DNA of 64,000 nt from an uncultured Pseudomonadota bacterium (GCA_903870545.1 CAIQDI010000028.1:62001-126000); one strand, 5' to 3'; positions 26,701 through 35,908 are shown, numbered from the stretch's first letter. Program-made: numbers and translations. Notes: generated by a model from the sequence alone, not told the origin.

Positions 26701-26808
26701 TTTGTAACGAGTTTCACCGTGTAGCATCGGTAAAATCTCAAAAATTGGGAATTGTTTATTCGGATTTGATTTTAACGAGACTATTTGTTTTTCTTTAAAA
26801 ATAGACAT
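23764..26808 (-). CDS. SNF2-family helicase (RapA/DrmD-like), candidate defence protein
   Basis: The frame is open to 26856, but the ATG at 26808 has AAGGGG 8 bases upstream and gives 1014 residues. Helicase motifs: I 'ADEVGVGKTIESG' (about 119-126), II 'IVDEAHHLRN' (DEAH near 237), III 'FLTATPIQ', and C-lobe 'SSEVGCEGLDFQ' and 'RIEQRIGRIDRYGQ' (motif VI). A helical C-terminal third of about 400 residues has no domain I recognise. This is the SNF2/RapA type of double-stranded DNA translocase, similar in design to helicases of DISARM and other defence systems. It is immediately followed by the sacsin-like ATPase. No methylase, nuclease or DrmABC partner lies beside it. Confidence 0.8.
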   Translation of the reverse strand: MSIFKEKQIVSLKSNPNKQFPIFEILPMLHGETRYKVFVDNNFATYYQSQLIAVENKAEIRRTLTANELKAKVTALQLQTPSNSRIYSLNSGRIQFVPYQYRPVLKLIRADRPRLLIADEVGVGKTIESGLIIKELKARMDINSVLIICPKALVAEQKWHKEMKRFDEDFRALDGERLRNCLKETDLEGQWPKKDNYSILPFSLFDSELVEGKTGKNGYKGLSTLDSPPKFDLIIVDEAHHLRNSETWLHKGVSLLCEQAQAVVFLTATPIQLGQADLYTLLNLLRPDLIIDGESFKAMTAPNPYLNTAIYHCRKKSEDWKHRAAEALRNAANTTEWGLRFLRNDPDFNVIQTALAETELTEIERVKLIRNIESFYTFNDLINRTRRRDIGNFTQRKPQTVEVDFTASQRQLHNQLLDIMAGIYAHVHGEKSVNFMLSTIRRQAASCLHGLAPLLKDMLENKLNALQFSELSDDEEDNYEELPEALKNDIYKVIELAENLPDDDPKVEQLLLLIADKQYQTNNKILLFSSFRHTLRYLVSNMPENAVRFGLIHGEVSHEERADLRRRFSLPRENEDAIDLLLSSEVGCEGLDFQFCDYLVNYDLPWNPMRIEQRIGRIDRYGQKSEAVAIVNFIVSGTVDADIYERCFKRIGVFESAIGGCEAILGEITQQIHSICEQFTLTDADRQERLQQLADNDIRILHEQEELESRESELFGIDIAQASWNEMLKQATSPFLSAEALQGLVSHYLQQRLEKEQAFILGDKPIKTLRLSHESRQLLLQDLKQLGRNREIVAKEWEQWLKGNESTLAISFSQEGAAENNRVTQIDTLHPLIRLATQAVAHEEQIFTSVIATSNDIAAGIYPFAIYRWDSKGVKADQEFIAVTENAVLREQLMTLLASSETGTANLPEQSVFDDLEQHHYQLWQQTQAQHQAKNRQRVEHRLQSLQSSHAARIAILKDIIRRNANPKIKLMKESQLHNAEADFQQRVKQLEVDRDSGDILAQAVLFGILEIRN

Positions 26809-26920
26809 TTTAATTTTCCCCTTTGCCATCAAAAAATCACAATCCAGATAAATCAACTCATCTGAAACCTGTCTGTTTTCATTAGACTATTACATCTCGT
26901 TGGATAAAAAATAAATGTGT

Positions 26921-26960
26921 AAAAAAGGCTCAGAAACCGTTTAAAAATAGGCGATTTCTG
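26921..26960 (-). terminator. Rho-independent terminator after purD
   Basis: Read on the minus strand, arms CAGAAATCG and CGGTTTCTG (one G-T pair) enclose a 12-base loop and are followed by GAGCC and six T. It lies just after the purD stop and ends the purH-purD transcript. The SNF2 gene's promoter must lie between here and 26808, in an AT-rich stretch where I see no convincing boxes. Confidence 0.75.
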
Positions 26961-26971
26961 AACTGATAGAT

Positions 26972-28246
26972 TTAGCGAATCGCTTTAAAGCCAATATCGG
27001 TGCGGTAATAAATACCGTTCCAAGTGATTTTATTTGCTAATTCGTAGGCTTTAGTTTGCGCGTCTTGAATTGAATCGCCCAACGCACACGCGCATAAAAC
27101 ACGCCCGCCATTCGTGACAATATCGTCGCCCATTTGCGCGGTGCCAGCGTGAAACACTTTGCAAGTGTCGCTTTCTTCGGTTGGCAAACCCGAAATAACT
27201 TGTCCTTTTGCGTAATGATCGGGATAACCGCCCGCTGCTAATACCACGCCTAATGCGGGACGTTCATCCCATTCTGTTGTCGTTTTGTCGAGTTCACCAG
27301 CGAGCGCGGCTTGGCACAATTCCACCAAATCGCTTTTCAAACGCATCATAATCGGTTGCGTTTCAGGGTCGCCAAAACGGCAGTTATATTCCAATACTTT
27401 CAGCGTGCCATTCGGTGAAATCATCAAACCAGCGTACAAAAACCCTGTGTACGGATGTCCTTCAGCCGCCATTCCGGCAAGCGTTGGCGCGATAATGTCA
27501 CGCATAACGCGCTCATAAATTTCAGGCGTAACAATCGGCGCAGGCGAATACGCGCCCATTCCACCGGTGTTAACGCCTTTATCGCCATTAAAAATGGCTT
27601 TGTGGTCTTGCGACGTTGCCATTGGCAGCGCATTTTTACCATCCGCAATCACAATGAAACTGGCTTCTTCGCCGTCCAAAAATTCTTCCACCACCACGCG
27701 ATGACCGGCTTCACCAAACGCATTTCCCGCCAACATATCGTTTACCGCAGCAATCGCTTCGGCGGTGGTTTGCGCGACAATTACGCCTTTTCCCGCCGCT
27801 AAACCATCCGCTTTTACCACAATCGGTGCGCCGTGTTTTTCAATGTAGGCAATCGCTTTGGTTGCGTCGGTGAAACTTTCGTAAGCCGCCGTCGGAATGC
27901 CGTAGCGAATCATGAAATCTTTGCAAAAAGTTTTCGAGCCTTCCAATTGTGACGTGTACGCCGACGCGCCAAAACACGCCAAACCGGCAGCTTGGAATTG
28001 ATCCACAATGCCTAAAGTCAAAGGCACTTCGGGACCAACGATGGTTAAACCAATCGCGTTTTGTTCAGCAAAATTTTGTAAACCATTCAAGTCATCCACC
28101 GCAATCGCGACATTGGTCATGCCGATTTCTAACGCAGTGCCTGCATTTCCGGTCGCTACAAAAACGTGGCTGACTTTTGGGGATTGTTTCACTTTCCACG
28201 CCAAAGCGTGTTCGCGTCCGCCGTTACCAATAATTAAAACGTGCAT
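26972..28246 (-). CDS. purD: PurD, phosphoribosylamine-glycine ligase
   Basis: A full-length 424-residue ATP-grasp enzyme. It shows 'VLIIGNGGREHALAWKV' at the N-terminus, 'PIVVKADGLAAGKGVIVAQT' (ATP loop), 'DHKAIFNGDKGVNTGGMGAY' and 'EYNCRFGDPETQ' (metal site). It makes glycinamide ribonucleotide, the second step of purine synthesis. It starts 14 bases after purH in the common purH-purD operon and is followed by a terminator. Confidence 0.96.
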   Translation of the reverse strand: MHVLIIGNGGREHALAWKVKQSPKVSHVFVATGNAGTALEIGMTNVAIAVDDLNGLQNFAEQNAIGLTIVGPEVPLTLGIVDQFQAAGLACFGASAYTSQLEGSKTFCKDFMIRYGIPTAAYESFTDATKAIAYIEKHGAPIVVKADGLAAGKGVIVAQTTAEAIAAVNDMLAGNAFGEAGHRVVVEEFLDGEEASFIVIADGKNALPMATSQDHKAIFNGDKGVNTGGMGAYSPAPIVTPEIYERVMRDIIAPTLAGMAAEGHPYTGFLYAGLMISPNGTLKVLEYNCRFGDPETQPIMMRLKSDLVELCQAALAGELDKTTTEWDERPALGVVLAAGGYPDHYAKGQVISGLPTEESDTCKVFHAGTAQMGDDIVTNGGRVLCACALGDSIQDAQTKAYELANKITWNGIYYRTDIGFKAIR

Positions 28247-28260
28247 GATTTTTCCTTTTT

Positions 28261-29826
28261 TTAATGACGGAAGTGGCGCATTCCAGTGAATAACATGGCA
28301 ATGTCATATTCATTCGCTGCGTCAATCACTTCCTGATCACGCATCGAACCGCCGGGATGAATAACGGCGGTAATTCCCGCTTCTGCCGCCGCGTCGATAC
28401 CGTCACGGAATGGAAAAAACGCATCCGAAGCCATCACGGAACCGCCCACTTCAAAACCCGCGTCATTGGCTTTAATACCCGCAATTTTCGCCGAATAAAT
28501 GCGGCTCATTTGACCTGCGCCCACGCCGATTAACTGCCCATTTTTACAATAAACAATCGCGTTTGATTTCACGAATTTTGCCACTTTCCACGCAAATAAT
28601 AAATCTGCCCATTCTTGTTCTGTCGGAGCGCGTTGCGTGACAACTTTCATGTCGGCAGGCAACACAAATCCAACGTCTTTGTCTTGAACCAATAACCCAC
28701 CGCCCACACGTTTGTAATCTAACGCACCCCGCGATGAAGCGTCATTCGACCAATCGCCCGTCGCTAAAACGCGCACATTTTGTTTTGCCGCCAAAATGTG
28801 TTTTGCCGTTTCGCTGACGCTAGGCGCAATAATCACTTCGACAAATTGTCGCGCCACAATCTCAGTCGCGGTTTGTTCGTCTAATTCCCGATTAAACGCA
28901 ATAATTCCACCAAATGCCGAAGTCGAATCGGTTGCATAAGCCAAATTGTAAGCGGTTAAAATATCATCTGCTTCAGCGACACCGCACGGATTCGCGTGTT
29001 TGACAATGACGCACGTTGGTTTTTCTGTGAACGATTTGACGCATTCCAACGCCGCATCCGCATCGGCAATGTTGTTATACGATAATTCTTTGCCTTGTAA
29101 TTGTTTTGCGCTGGCGATGGTGCCAATTGCCGGATGTTTTTCAACATAAAAGGCGGCATTTTGATGGGGATTTTCACCGTACCGCAACGTTTGTTTTTGA
29201 TAGAATTGCAGGTTTAACGTTTCGGGAAAGGGCGTAACATTTAAGCCATTTAAATATGTGGCAATCGCCGCGTCATAACTAGCGGTGTGTTGAAAACTTT
29301 TTAACGCTAAACGAAAACGGGTTGCGCTCGATAATTTACCTTTCGTTTCGCTCAATTCATTTAAAACATCGGCGTAATCGCTTGGATTAACCACCACCGC
29401 AACGTCGGCGTGATTTTTTGCAGCGGCACGAATCATGGTCGGCCCGCCAATATCGATATTTTCAATGGCGGTGTCAAAATCGCAATCGTGTTTCGCAATC
29501 GTTTGTTCAAACGGATACAAATTCACCACGACTAAATCAATCGCGTGAATAGCATTTGCCGCCATAATCGCCTCGTCAATGCCACGTCGTCCTAAAATAC
29601 CGCCGTGAATTTTGGGATGTAACGTTTTCACGCGCCCGTCCATCATTTCGGGAAAACCGGTGTAATCCGACACTTCAATCGCGGCAATGTTATTGTCAAT
29701 CAGCGTTTTGAACGTACCGCCGGTTGATAAAATCTCGATGCCAAGCTGATTGAGGATTCGGCAAAATTTAACAATGCCAGTTTTGTCTGAAACACTAACA
29801 AGAGCGCGAGTAATTTTTTTATTCAT
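28261..29826 (-). CDS. purH: PurH, AICAR formyltransferase/IMP cyclohydrolase
   Basis: A 521-residue bifunctional enzyme. The N-terminal IMP cyclohydrolase domain (MGS-like, '[19 protein letters not shown]') spans about residues 1-190. The formyltransferase domain carries '[14 protein letters not shown]', '[15 protein letters not shown]' (catalytic Lys-His) and '[20 protein letters not shown]'. Together they perform the last two steps of IMP synthesis. It is the first gene of the purH-purD pair; the upstream 49-base gap before the yaiL-like gene must carry the promoter. Confidence 0.96.
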   Translation of the reverse strand: MNKKITRALVSVSDKTGIVKFCRILNQLGIEILSTGGTFKTLIDNNIAAIEVSDYTGFPEMMDGRVKTLHPKIHGGILGRRGIDEAIMAANAIHAIDLVVVNLYPFEQTIAKHDCDFDTAIENIDIGGPTMIRAAAKNHADVAVVVNPSDYADVLNELSETKGKLSSATRFRLALKSFQHTASYDAAIATYLNGLNVTPFPETLNLQFYQKQTLRYGENPHQNAAFYVEKHPAIGTIASAKQLQGKELSYNNIADADAALECVKSFTEKPTCVIVKHANPCGVAEADDILTAYNLAYATDSTSAFGGIIAFNRELDEQTATEIVARQFVEVIIAPSVSETAKHILAAKQNVRVLATGDWSNDASSRGALDYKRVGGGLLVQDKDVGFVLPADMKVVTQRAPTEQEWADLLFAWKVAKFVKSNAIVYCKNGQLIGVGAGQMSRIYSAKIAGIKANDAGFEVGGSVMASDAFFPFRDGIDAAAEAGITAVIHPGGSMRDQEVIDAANEYDIAMLFTGMRHFRH

Positions 29827-29874
29827 TTAAAGTTTCAAGAGTTAATTAAGAAAAAAGGGAGGAAATGGGTTGCG

Positions 29875-30429
29875 TTACCACATCAAATCATCAGGAATTT
29901 CAAACGCCGCATACGGATCTTCTTCGACGGAAGATTCGGATTTTGGTTCGTTCCACGCCAACACTTTCGTGGCATCGCGCTCTTTAATTTTTTGCGCGAT
30001 GTCACTATTCACCAGCGCGTAACCCGATTCGGCTTTCACAATCGCCAATTTTCCTTTTGCCAATTGGTCACGCAAAATTTCCGTCACATAAAGCGTTTTG
30101 ACTTTGGGCGCGTCGGTGAAATGATAGGCAATTTCCGCATTTTTGCTATCAATCGACACGCGATTTTGCTCAATCATTTGTTTGACTTGCGCCAACACTT
30201 CTTTTTGCGTGGTTTGCGCTTGATGCTGTTGATTTAACACTTTATCGCGTTCAATTTTTTCAGCTTGCGCCAATTGCACGAGTTGTTTCGCTTCGTCCAC
30301 GATTTCAACTTTGTGATGGCGTTGCTGTTGAACTTGTTTGTGTTTTTCAGTTTTGATGCTTTTTGCTTTTGCGTTACTCACCAAACCCGATTTAAGTAAT
30401 TGTTCTTGCAACGATAACGGTTTGCTCAT
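29875..30429 (-). CDS. DUF2058 family protein (YaiL-like)
   Basis: The ATG at 30429, four residues inside the open frame, matches the family start 'MSKPLSLQEQLLKSGLVSNA' and gives 184 residues. The N-terminal half is Lys/Gln-rich and predicted helical or coiled ('QVQQQRHHKVEIVDEAKQLV'), and the C-terminal half is a compact domain with 'KVKTLYVTEILRDQLAKGKL'. The family is described as nucleoprotein or polynucleotide-associated, with no firm function. The start overlaps the mtnC stop by 4 bases (ATGA), which couples it to the methionine-salvage operon. Confidence 0.85.
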   Translation of the reverse strand: MSKPLSLQEQLLKSGLVSNAKAKSIKTEKHKQVQQQRHHKVEIVDEAKQLVQLAQAEKIERDKVLNQQHQAQTTQKEVLAQVKQMIEQNRVSIDSKNAEIAYHFTDAPKVKTLYVTEILRDQLAKGKLAIVKAESGYALVNSDIAQKIKERDATKVLAWNEPKSESSVEEDPYAAFEIPDDLMW

Positions 30430-31115
30430 GAATTTAAACACTCCACTTCAATTGCATCAAAATCAGCAACTTGCCAATGTGTTGCACTGGATTCGGGGGC
30501 TTCGTCGCGCGTCAGCCAAATCGTTTGTAATCCAGCGGCTTGCGCGGCGTTTAATTCGCCTTCTATATCTGACAAAAACAACACATTTTCTGCGGGCAAA
30601 CCAATGTACGCGACGATATTTTCGTACGAACTCGATTCTTGTTTATTGCCAATATGCGTGTCGAAATAACCTGAAAATAACGGTGTTAAATCGCCGACTT
30701 CGGTGTGGGAGAACAACAATTTTTGCGCGTAAACCGACCCCGACGAATAAACGTACAAATCAAAACCTTGCGCTTTCCACGTTTGTAAATTGCGAATCGC
30801 ATCGGCGTATAAATGACCGGTTAATTCGCCGCGATGATAACCCACTTCCCAAATCAAACCTTGTAACGCTTTCAACGGCGTAATTTTTTTATCGTCGTCA
30901 ATCCATTGAATTAACTGCTCGGTCGCTTGATTCAAATCCAATACCGCGCTGACTTCGGCATTCACTTCCGCCAGTAATTTTTTCACCGTTTCGTTATTCA
31001 CATTCGCCCGCAAAAACGAACCCATATTCGCGCGGGCGTAAGGAAAAAGACACTCTTTCACAAAGGATAACGATGACGTGGTGCCTTCAATATCGGTAAC
31101 AATCGCCTTAATCAT
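30426..31115 (-). CDS. mtnC: MtnC, enolase-phosphatase E1
   Basis: A 229-residue HAD-superfamily protein. Motif I is 'AIVTDIEGTTSSLSFVKE', with the DxEGTT form specific to E1. 'YVYSSGSVYAQKLLF' is motif II, and 'NVLFLSDIEGELNAAQAAG' is motif IV. In methionine salvage it enolises 2,3-diketo-5-methylthiopentyl-1-phosphate and removes the phosphate to give the acireductone used by MtnD. It overlaps mtnD upstream and the DUF2058 gene downstream by 4 bases each, forming one tightly packed operon. Confidence 0.94.
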   Translation of the reverse strand: MIKAIVTDIEGTTSSLSFVKECLFPYARANMGSFLRANVNNETVKKLLAEVNAEVSAVLDLNQATEQLIQWIDDDKKITPLKALQGLIWEVGYHRGELTGHLYADAIRNLQTWKAQGFDLYVYSSGSVYAQKLLFSHTEVGDLTPLFSGYFDTHIGNKQESSSYENIVAYIGLPAENVLFLSDIEGELNAAQAAGLQTIWLTRDEAPESSATHWQVADFDAIEVECLNS

Positions 31116-31675
31116 GCTGCCAATTCCCGTTGTAATTCATCCAGCGTAGGAAATAATTTGGCGATGTCGTTGTCGGTGAAATCGGCGACCCAGCCTTCGG
31201 GATTGGTGAATAATCGAATGCACGCTAAATGCGGATGTTCGCCGGTATCAAACCAATGCGTGACATTGGCTGGCACGCTGATTAAATCGCCTTGTTCACA
31301 CAATACGCCAAAAACCTGTGCGCCCACATGCAAATAAAATAGCCCGCGTCCTTCGACAAAAAAGCGCACTTCAAATTCGCTGTGCGTGTGTTCCGCGAGA
31401 AATCTTTGACGGATTGCCACTTTATCCGGATGCGTTGCATCGAGTTTAATCACGTCCGCCGATTGAAAACCGTATTGGTGTTTTAACCGGTCAATCGAAT
31501 CACCATAAACAGTCAACACCTCGTCATTGCTGGCGTGAGTCGTCAACACTTGCGCCGCTGTCCACCGTTCAAATTGCACGCCAATCGCGTTTAATTTCGC
31601 TTTAATGTCGGTAAATTCGGTAAATAGTTCGCCGTTTTTGGGCGAATTTTCATCATAAATTGTTAATGCGCTCAC
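31112..31675 (-). CDS. mtnD: MtnD, acireductone dioxygenase
   Basis: The frame is open to 31711, but the family start 'SALTIYDENSP' follows a GTG at 31675, which has GAGG 8 bases upstream inside the end of mtnB; this gives 187 residues. It is a cupin with the metal-binding 'EHTHSEFEVRFFVEGRGLFY' block (His, His, Glu) and the later histidine in 'VPANVTHWFDTG'. It oxidises the acireductone with O2 to the 2-keto precursor of methionine and formate (or an off-pathway product, depending on the metal). Gene order mtnB-mtnD-mtnC matches the pathway. Confidence 0.93.
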   Translation of the reverse strand: MSALTIYDENSPKNGELFTEFTDIKAKLNAIGVQFERWTAAQVLTTHASNDEVLTVYGDSIDRLKHQYGFQSADVIKLDATHPDKVAIRQRFLAEHTHSEFEVRFFVEGRGLFYLHVGAQVFGVLCEQGDLISVPANVTHWFDTGEHPHLACIRLFTNPEGWVADFTDNDIAKLFPTLDELQRELAA

Positions 31676-31679
31676 AGTT

Positions 31680-32300
31680 TTAACCTCGTTTAATGTGCAA
31701 TTCACACGCAAATAAGAAATCTAACGCCTCCAAATAACGCAACGTCTCATCCACCGAACTTCCCCATGTGTACAAACCGTGACCGGCGAGTAAATACGCA
31801 TAAATTTCTTCGTGGCTATCCATGTAGGATTCAACCTGTTCGGCTAATCGGGGAATGTTTTGATCATTGGCAAACGACGGAATCACAATGCGTTGTTCGT
31901 GTGTCGTGACACCGCTAAACGCTTTTAACAATTCGTAATTTTTCAGCGTGATTTTTTTCTTATTCTTCATCGAAATTAAAACGCTGTTCAACGAATGCGG
32001 GTGTAGCACGACATTCACGTCAGTGAAACGTTGATAAAGTTGAATATGTAACATTGTTTCTGCGGACGGAACTTTGCCATCGAGTGCGTTACCTTGCGCG
32101 TCGATAAGCATAATATCGCCGTGTTGCAATTGTCCTTTGTGTTTACCCGAAACCGTAATCGCAATCGTGCCGTCAGATAATCGAGCCGAAAAATTGCCGC
32201 TCGTAGCTGGACACCAGCCTCTGTTATCAATAACTTTTCCGGCGTAAATGAGTGCGTCGGCTAGGCAGTAAAACTCTTCGGGGTAATTATATTGATTCAT
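31680..32300 (-). CDS. mtnB: MtnB, methylthioribulose-1-phosphate dehydratase
   Basis: A 206-residue class II aldolase-fold enzyme. It has 'GWCPATSGNFSARLSDG' near the start, 'PSAETMLHIQLYQRF', the metal-binding 'NVVLHPHSLNSVLIS' (HxH), and 'YAYLLAGHGLYTWG' with the third histidine. It dehydrates 5-methylthioribulose 1-phosphate in methionine salvage. It leads the mtnB-mtnD-mtnC operon. The upstream steps (mtnN or mtnP, mtnK, mtnA) are not encoded in the window. Confidence 0.94.
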   Translation of the reverse strand: MNQYNYPEEFYCLADALIYAGKVIDNRGWCPATSGNFSARLSDGTIAITVSGKHKGQLQHGDIMLIDAQGNALDGKVPSAETMLHIQLYQRFTDVNVVLHPHSLNSVLISMKNKKKITLKNYELLKAFSGVTTHEQRIVIPSFANDQNIPRLAEQVESYMDSHEEIYAYLLAGHGLYTWGSSVDETLRYLEALDFLFACELHIKRG

Positions 32301-32327
32301 TTGACTCTCAAAATAGGGTGATAAAAA

Positions 32328-35300
32328 TTAACTCTGTTGTTTCCATTCTTCGGGAATTTGCCAATTACTTGCCCACGCCTCAAAAGTTTTTGCCGGCATA
32401 GGTTTGGCAATCGCGTAACCTTGCGCGTAATGACAATTCAATTGCGATAATGCCACGCCGTGTTCAATCGATTCAACGCCTTCAGCAATCACATTGCGTT
32501 TAAACGATTTTGCCAAACCGATAACGCCTTCAACAATCGCTAAATCGTCCGCGTTGTGCAACATATTACGAACAAATGATTGATCGATTTTTAAAATATC
32601 CGCCGGCAAATACTTGAGATAACTCAAGGAGGCGTAGCCGGTACCAAAATCATCGAGTGCAAATTTAACGCCCAATTTTTGGCACTCCTGCATCACTTTC
32701 GACGTTTGCGTTAAATCATCTAACGCTTCTGTTTCTAAAATTTCTAACTCAACATAATCTGATTTTACGCTAGGATATTTTGCCAGCAATTCCTCTAATT
32801 GGTTTGCAAAATTTGGCACTTGTAACGAACGCGCTGATAAGTTCACACTAATTGTCCATATCAACCCCTGCTTATGCCAGTCTGCTATTTGTGCCAACGC
32901 GGCGTTTAGCACCCAATTATCGAGCAAAATAGCGAAATCATGATGTTCAACCAACTCTAAAAATTCATTCGGCATCAGCAAACCGCGTTCAGGATGTTGC
33001 CAGCGAATTAAAGCCTCCGCCCCTAAAATCGTTCCTTTACGCATATCGACTTTGGGTTGAAAAAACAACTCAAATTCATTTTGCATTAACGCTTGTTCAA
33101 TACGATTTAACGCAATTTGATTATTTTGAAACTCGTGTGCCTCCAATACGTCGTAAATTTTAAAACAATTTTTCTGTATTTGTTTACTTTCAAACATCGC
33201 TTGATCGGCATGGCGCAGCAATGTATCCGCGTCAACATTATCATTCGGGAAAATAGTCACACCAATACTGGCAGAAATCGACATCAAATGATGCTCGACC
33301 TGAAAGGGCGTATTGATGGCTTCAAGTAAGCACTGTAACATTTGCTCGCATTCTTGCACCGATGTTAATTCTAACAGCAAAAAGACAAATTCATCGCCGC
33401 CTAATCGCGCCACCGTATCACCTTCACGCAACGTATTTTTAATGCGGGTCGCGGCTTTAATCAACAAATAATCGCCTGATTTTCGTCCAATACGTTCATT
33501 CACGCTTTTAAAATTATCTAAATCAATATAGCCCACTGCCATCAAACACTGTTTGTGTTTAGTATGCGCCAGAGCTGCTTGCATTGTATCAGCAAGCAAT
33601 AATCGATTCGGCAAACCGGTTAGCATATCATGATATGCAATGTATTCCAGTTGCTGCGCGTGCGCTTTGATGTCGGTAATATCTTCGTAAATACCCAACA
33701 CACCAATGACATTTTTGTTTTCGTCGTGCAACGGCACTTTCGACGTGCGTGACAATATTGTTCGACCGTTCGGCAACATCAATAATTTTTCATAATGCAG
33801 TTTAGGCGCATTCGATTTCATCACCGATTGATCATCGACACGAAAACTGTCGGTACTTTTCTGCCAATGTAATTCATAATCGTTTTTGCCAATCAGTTCA
33901 TCTATGGAGTGTAATCCGGAGTCCTTCACAAATTCCAGATTGCCGCCCAAATAACGCCCGTTAGTATCTTTCCAAAAAATACGAATCAAGGGCGCGTTAT
34001 CGAGAACCGATTTAAACAAATGAATCGAATGTTGTAACGCCTTTTCCAGTCGTTTGCGTTGGTTGATTTCACGACGTAAACGAAAATTCCAATACATCAC
34101 AAGTAGCAGCAGAGCCAACAACGGCGAACCGTATGTAATTAAACGTTTCCAACTCAAATGAGTTTCCACCTTTAAACTTAACCACCGATTTTGAATCTGC
34201 ATTTGCTCAGTTTCAGGAATGGCTTTTAGAGATTTTTCTAATAAACTAATCAATTCAGGATGAATTTTGAGTGCGCCCATGCGGTGATTATTACGATATT
34301 CGGTTTCGCCAGCAAAACGTAAATTAAGCATTCCCGATTTACGAATTTCATAATTCACCGATGCGGCATCACCCACATAGGCATCGACTTCGCCTTTGCT
34401 GACGAGTTGCAAGGCTTCTTGTTCATTTTCGGTGGCGATAATTTCAATTTCGGGATAATCATGCGCCATCAATTCACCAATGAAATGGCTTTTTTCAATC
34501 GCCACTCGTTTACCTGAAATTTGCGCTAAACCACCAATAAAATTATTAGTGCCATTATCCACAATAATAATCGGGTTGCTGATATACGGTTCGGTGAAAT
34601 TTAAATACTGCTCTCGATTGGGCGTTTTATCAACATCCGTCATCATGTCTAATTCGCCGTGTTCCGCCATAAGTAGGGTTTCAGCGAACGATTTAGTTTT
34701 TACAATTTCAAATTTAACACCTAATTGCGCTTCGACTAAATGTAAATAATCGACGCTAAAACCGATATATTCATTTTTTTCATTTATCCATTGATAAGGC
34801 GCAAAATGCGGATCAATACCGACACGAATAACGGGATGGTCTTTGAGCCAAGCCATTTCAGCTTCGGTGACAACCAATTGCGTATTTTGTTGTCCATAAA
34901 TAAAACCTTTAAGATTGTCGATGGATTTGACCAAACCTAACGCTTGATACGTTGCGGCAGTACGTTCAAAACGTTTGCTTTCAGCGTGTCCAACAGAAAC
35001 ACCATTGGGTGCAATCATTTTGATGGTTTCCCGTGCTTCAAATTGCAAATGTTCCCGCGTCACCTGTTGCGTATTGTAGTGCGTCAAAATCAATTCAATG
35101 ATTTCGTCAGGGTGATTGATGGCATAGTTCCACCCTTTAAGCGACGCGCGGAGAAAACTTTTCACTCGTTCAGGATGCGCGGTAATTTCTTGTTCCGTGG
35201 TGAATAAATTGTCGCCCAAAAAATCTACGCCATAATTGCGCGGATTGATGATATTGATGTCGATGCCACGTTGTGTGAAAAAATCAATTTCATCGGTAAT

Positions 35301-35843
35301 GTAGCCGCTCATCACATCGGTTTTACCTTGAATTAAATTATCGATATTGCCTGCATTTTTTAAATGTGTGAAATCCGTTTCGGTTAATCCGGCTTCGTAC
35401 AACATGGTACGAAGTGAGGAATTGTCGTCGCCATCGTCCATAATTCGCTTGCCTTTCATTTCATAAGGACTGACGATGCCAGACGATTTTAACGTGAAAT
35501 AAACGAGTGGATTATGTTGAAAAATAGACGCTAGCACGACGACGGGAACGCCATTTAATCGATTGACTAACAAGGCGGTATCGGCAACGCCGTATTCACA
35601 TTCACCCGACACCACTTTACGAACCGTATTCACCCCAATAGTATGTTCGCGCAATTCCACGTCTAAATTTTCTTCTGCGTAAAAACCTTTTGCTTTTGCT
35701 GCGTAATATCCTGCGAATTGAAACGAATGTAGCCATTTGAGTTGTAAGGTAATTTTTTCAAGTTGCGACGTTATCGGAATTGCCGAAACGGAAAAACTGA
35801 CCATAATCAATAATCCCAAAATAATAAAACGCAGTAGAAACAT
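32328..35843 (-). CDS. Double-sensor GGDEF-EAL protein (NMT1-like + SBP3 + PAS)
   Basis: 1171 residues. A signal segment ('IILGLLIMVSFSVSAIP') leads an NMT1/THI5-like binding domain ('LQLKWLHSFQFAGYYAAKAK', about 30-300), then a family-3 solute-binding domain (about 330-560, 'IRVGIDPHFAPYQWINEKNE'), one membrane helix near 575, a PAS domain (about 605-730), GGDEF (about 740-890) and EAL (about 905-1155). The cyclase site 'ARLGGDEFVF' is intact, with an RxxD inhibitory site (REGD) five residues before it. The EAL side keeps 'GAEALIRWQHP' and 'FALDDFGTGYASLSYLK'. Both c-di-GMP synthesis and hydrolysis are therefore possible. The two periplasmic domains imply control by small ligands, perhaps a pyrimidine- or amino-acid-like compound. 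It is divergent from the DUF475 gene. Confidence 0.88.
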   Translation of the reverse strand: MFLLRFIILGLLIMVSFSVSAIPITSQLEKITLQLKWLHSFQFAGYYAAKAKGFYAEENLDVELREHTIGVNTVRKVVSGECEYGVADTALLVNRLNGVPVVVLASIFQHNPLVYFTLKSSGIVSPYEMKGKRIMDDGDDNSSLRTMLYEAGLTETDFTHLKNAGNIDNLIQGKTDVMSGYITDEIDFFTQRGIDINIINPRNYGVDFLGDNLFTTEQEITAHPERVKSFLRASLKGWNYAINHPDEIIELILTHYNTQQVTREHLQFEARETIKMIAPNGVSVGHAESKRFERTAATYQALGLVKSIDNLKGFIYGQQNTQLVVTEAEMAWLKDHPVIRVGIDPHFAPYQWINEKNEYIGFSVDYLHLVEAQLGVKFEIVKTKSFAETLLMAEHGELDMMTDVDKTPNREQYLNFTEPYISNPIIIVDNGTNNFIGGLAQISGKRVAIEKSHFIGELMAHDYPEIEIIATENEQEALQLVSKGEVDAYVGDAASVNYEIRKSGMLNLRFAGETEYRNNHRMGALKIHPELISLLEKSLKAIPETEQMQIQNRWLSLKVETHLSWKRLITYGSPLLALLLLVMYWNFRLRREINQRKRLEKALQHSIHLFKSVLDNAPLIRIFWKDTNGRYLGGNLEFVKDSGLHSIDELIGKNDYELHWQKSTDSFRVDDQSVMKSNAPKLHYEKLLMLPNGRTILSRTSKVPLHDENKNVIGVLGIYEDITDIKAHAQQLEYIAYHDMLTGLPNRLLLADTMQAALAHTKHKQCLMAVGYIDLDNFKSVNERIGRKSGDYLLIKAATRIKNTLREGDTVARLGGDEFVFLLLELTSVQECEQMLQCLLEAINTPFQVEHHLMSISASIGVTIFPNDNVDADTLLRHADQAMFESKQIQKNCFKIYDVLEAHEFQNNQIALNRIEQALMQNEFELFFQPKVDMRKGTILGAEALIRWQHPERGLLMPNEFLELVEHHDFAILLDNWVLNAALAQIADWHKQGLIWTISVNLSARSLQVPNFANQLEELLAKYPSVKSDYVELEILETEALDDLTQTSKVMQECQKLGVKFALDDFGTGYASLSYLKYLPADILKIDQSFVRNMLHNADDLAIVEGVIGLAKSFKRNVIAEGVESIEHGVALSQLNCHYAQGYAIAKPMPAKTFEAWASNWQIPEEWKQQS

Positions 35844-35908
35844 GGATGAATTTGTAAAAATAGGTGAATTTCAAAGTTTGATTTTAGCATTTTTAATCCG
35901 TTTCACTA

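Noticed and set aside
20499-26808. DISARM or BREX system
   Set aside because: Only an SNF2 helicase and a sacsin-like ATPase are present. There is no adjacent DrmA/B/C, PglX/PglZ, BrxC or methylase gene. The MmeI-like enzyme is more than 30 kb away.
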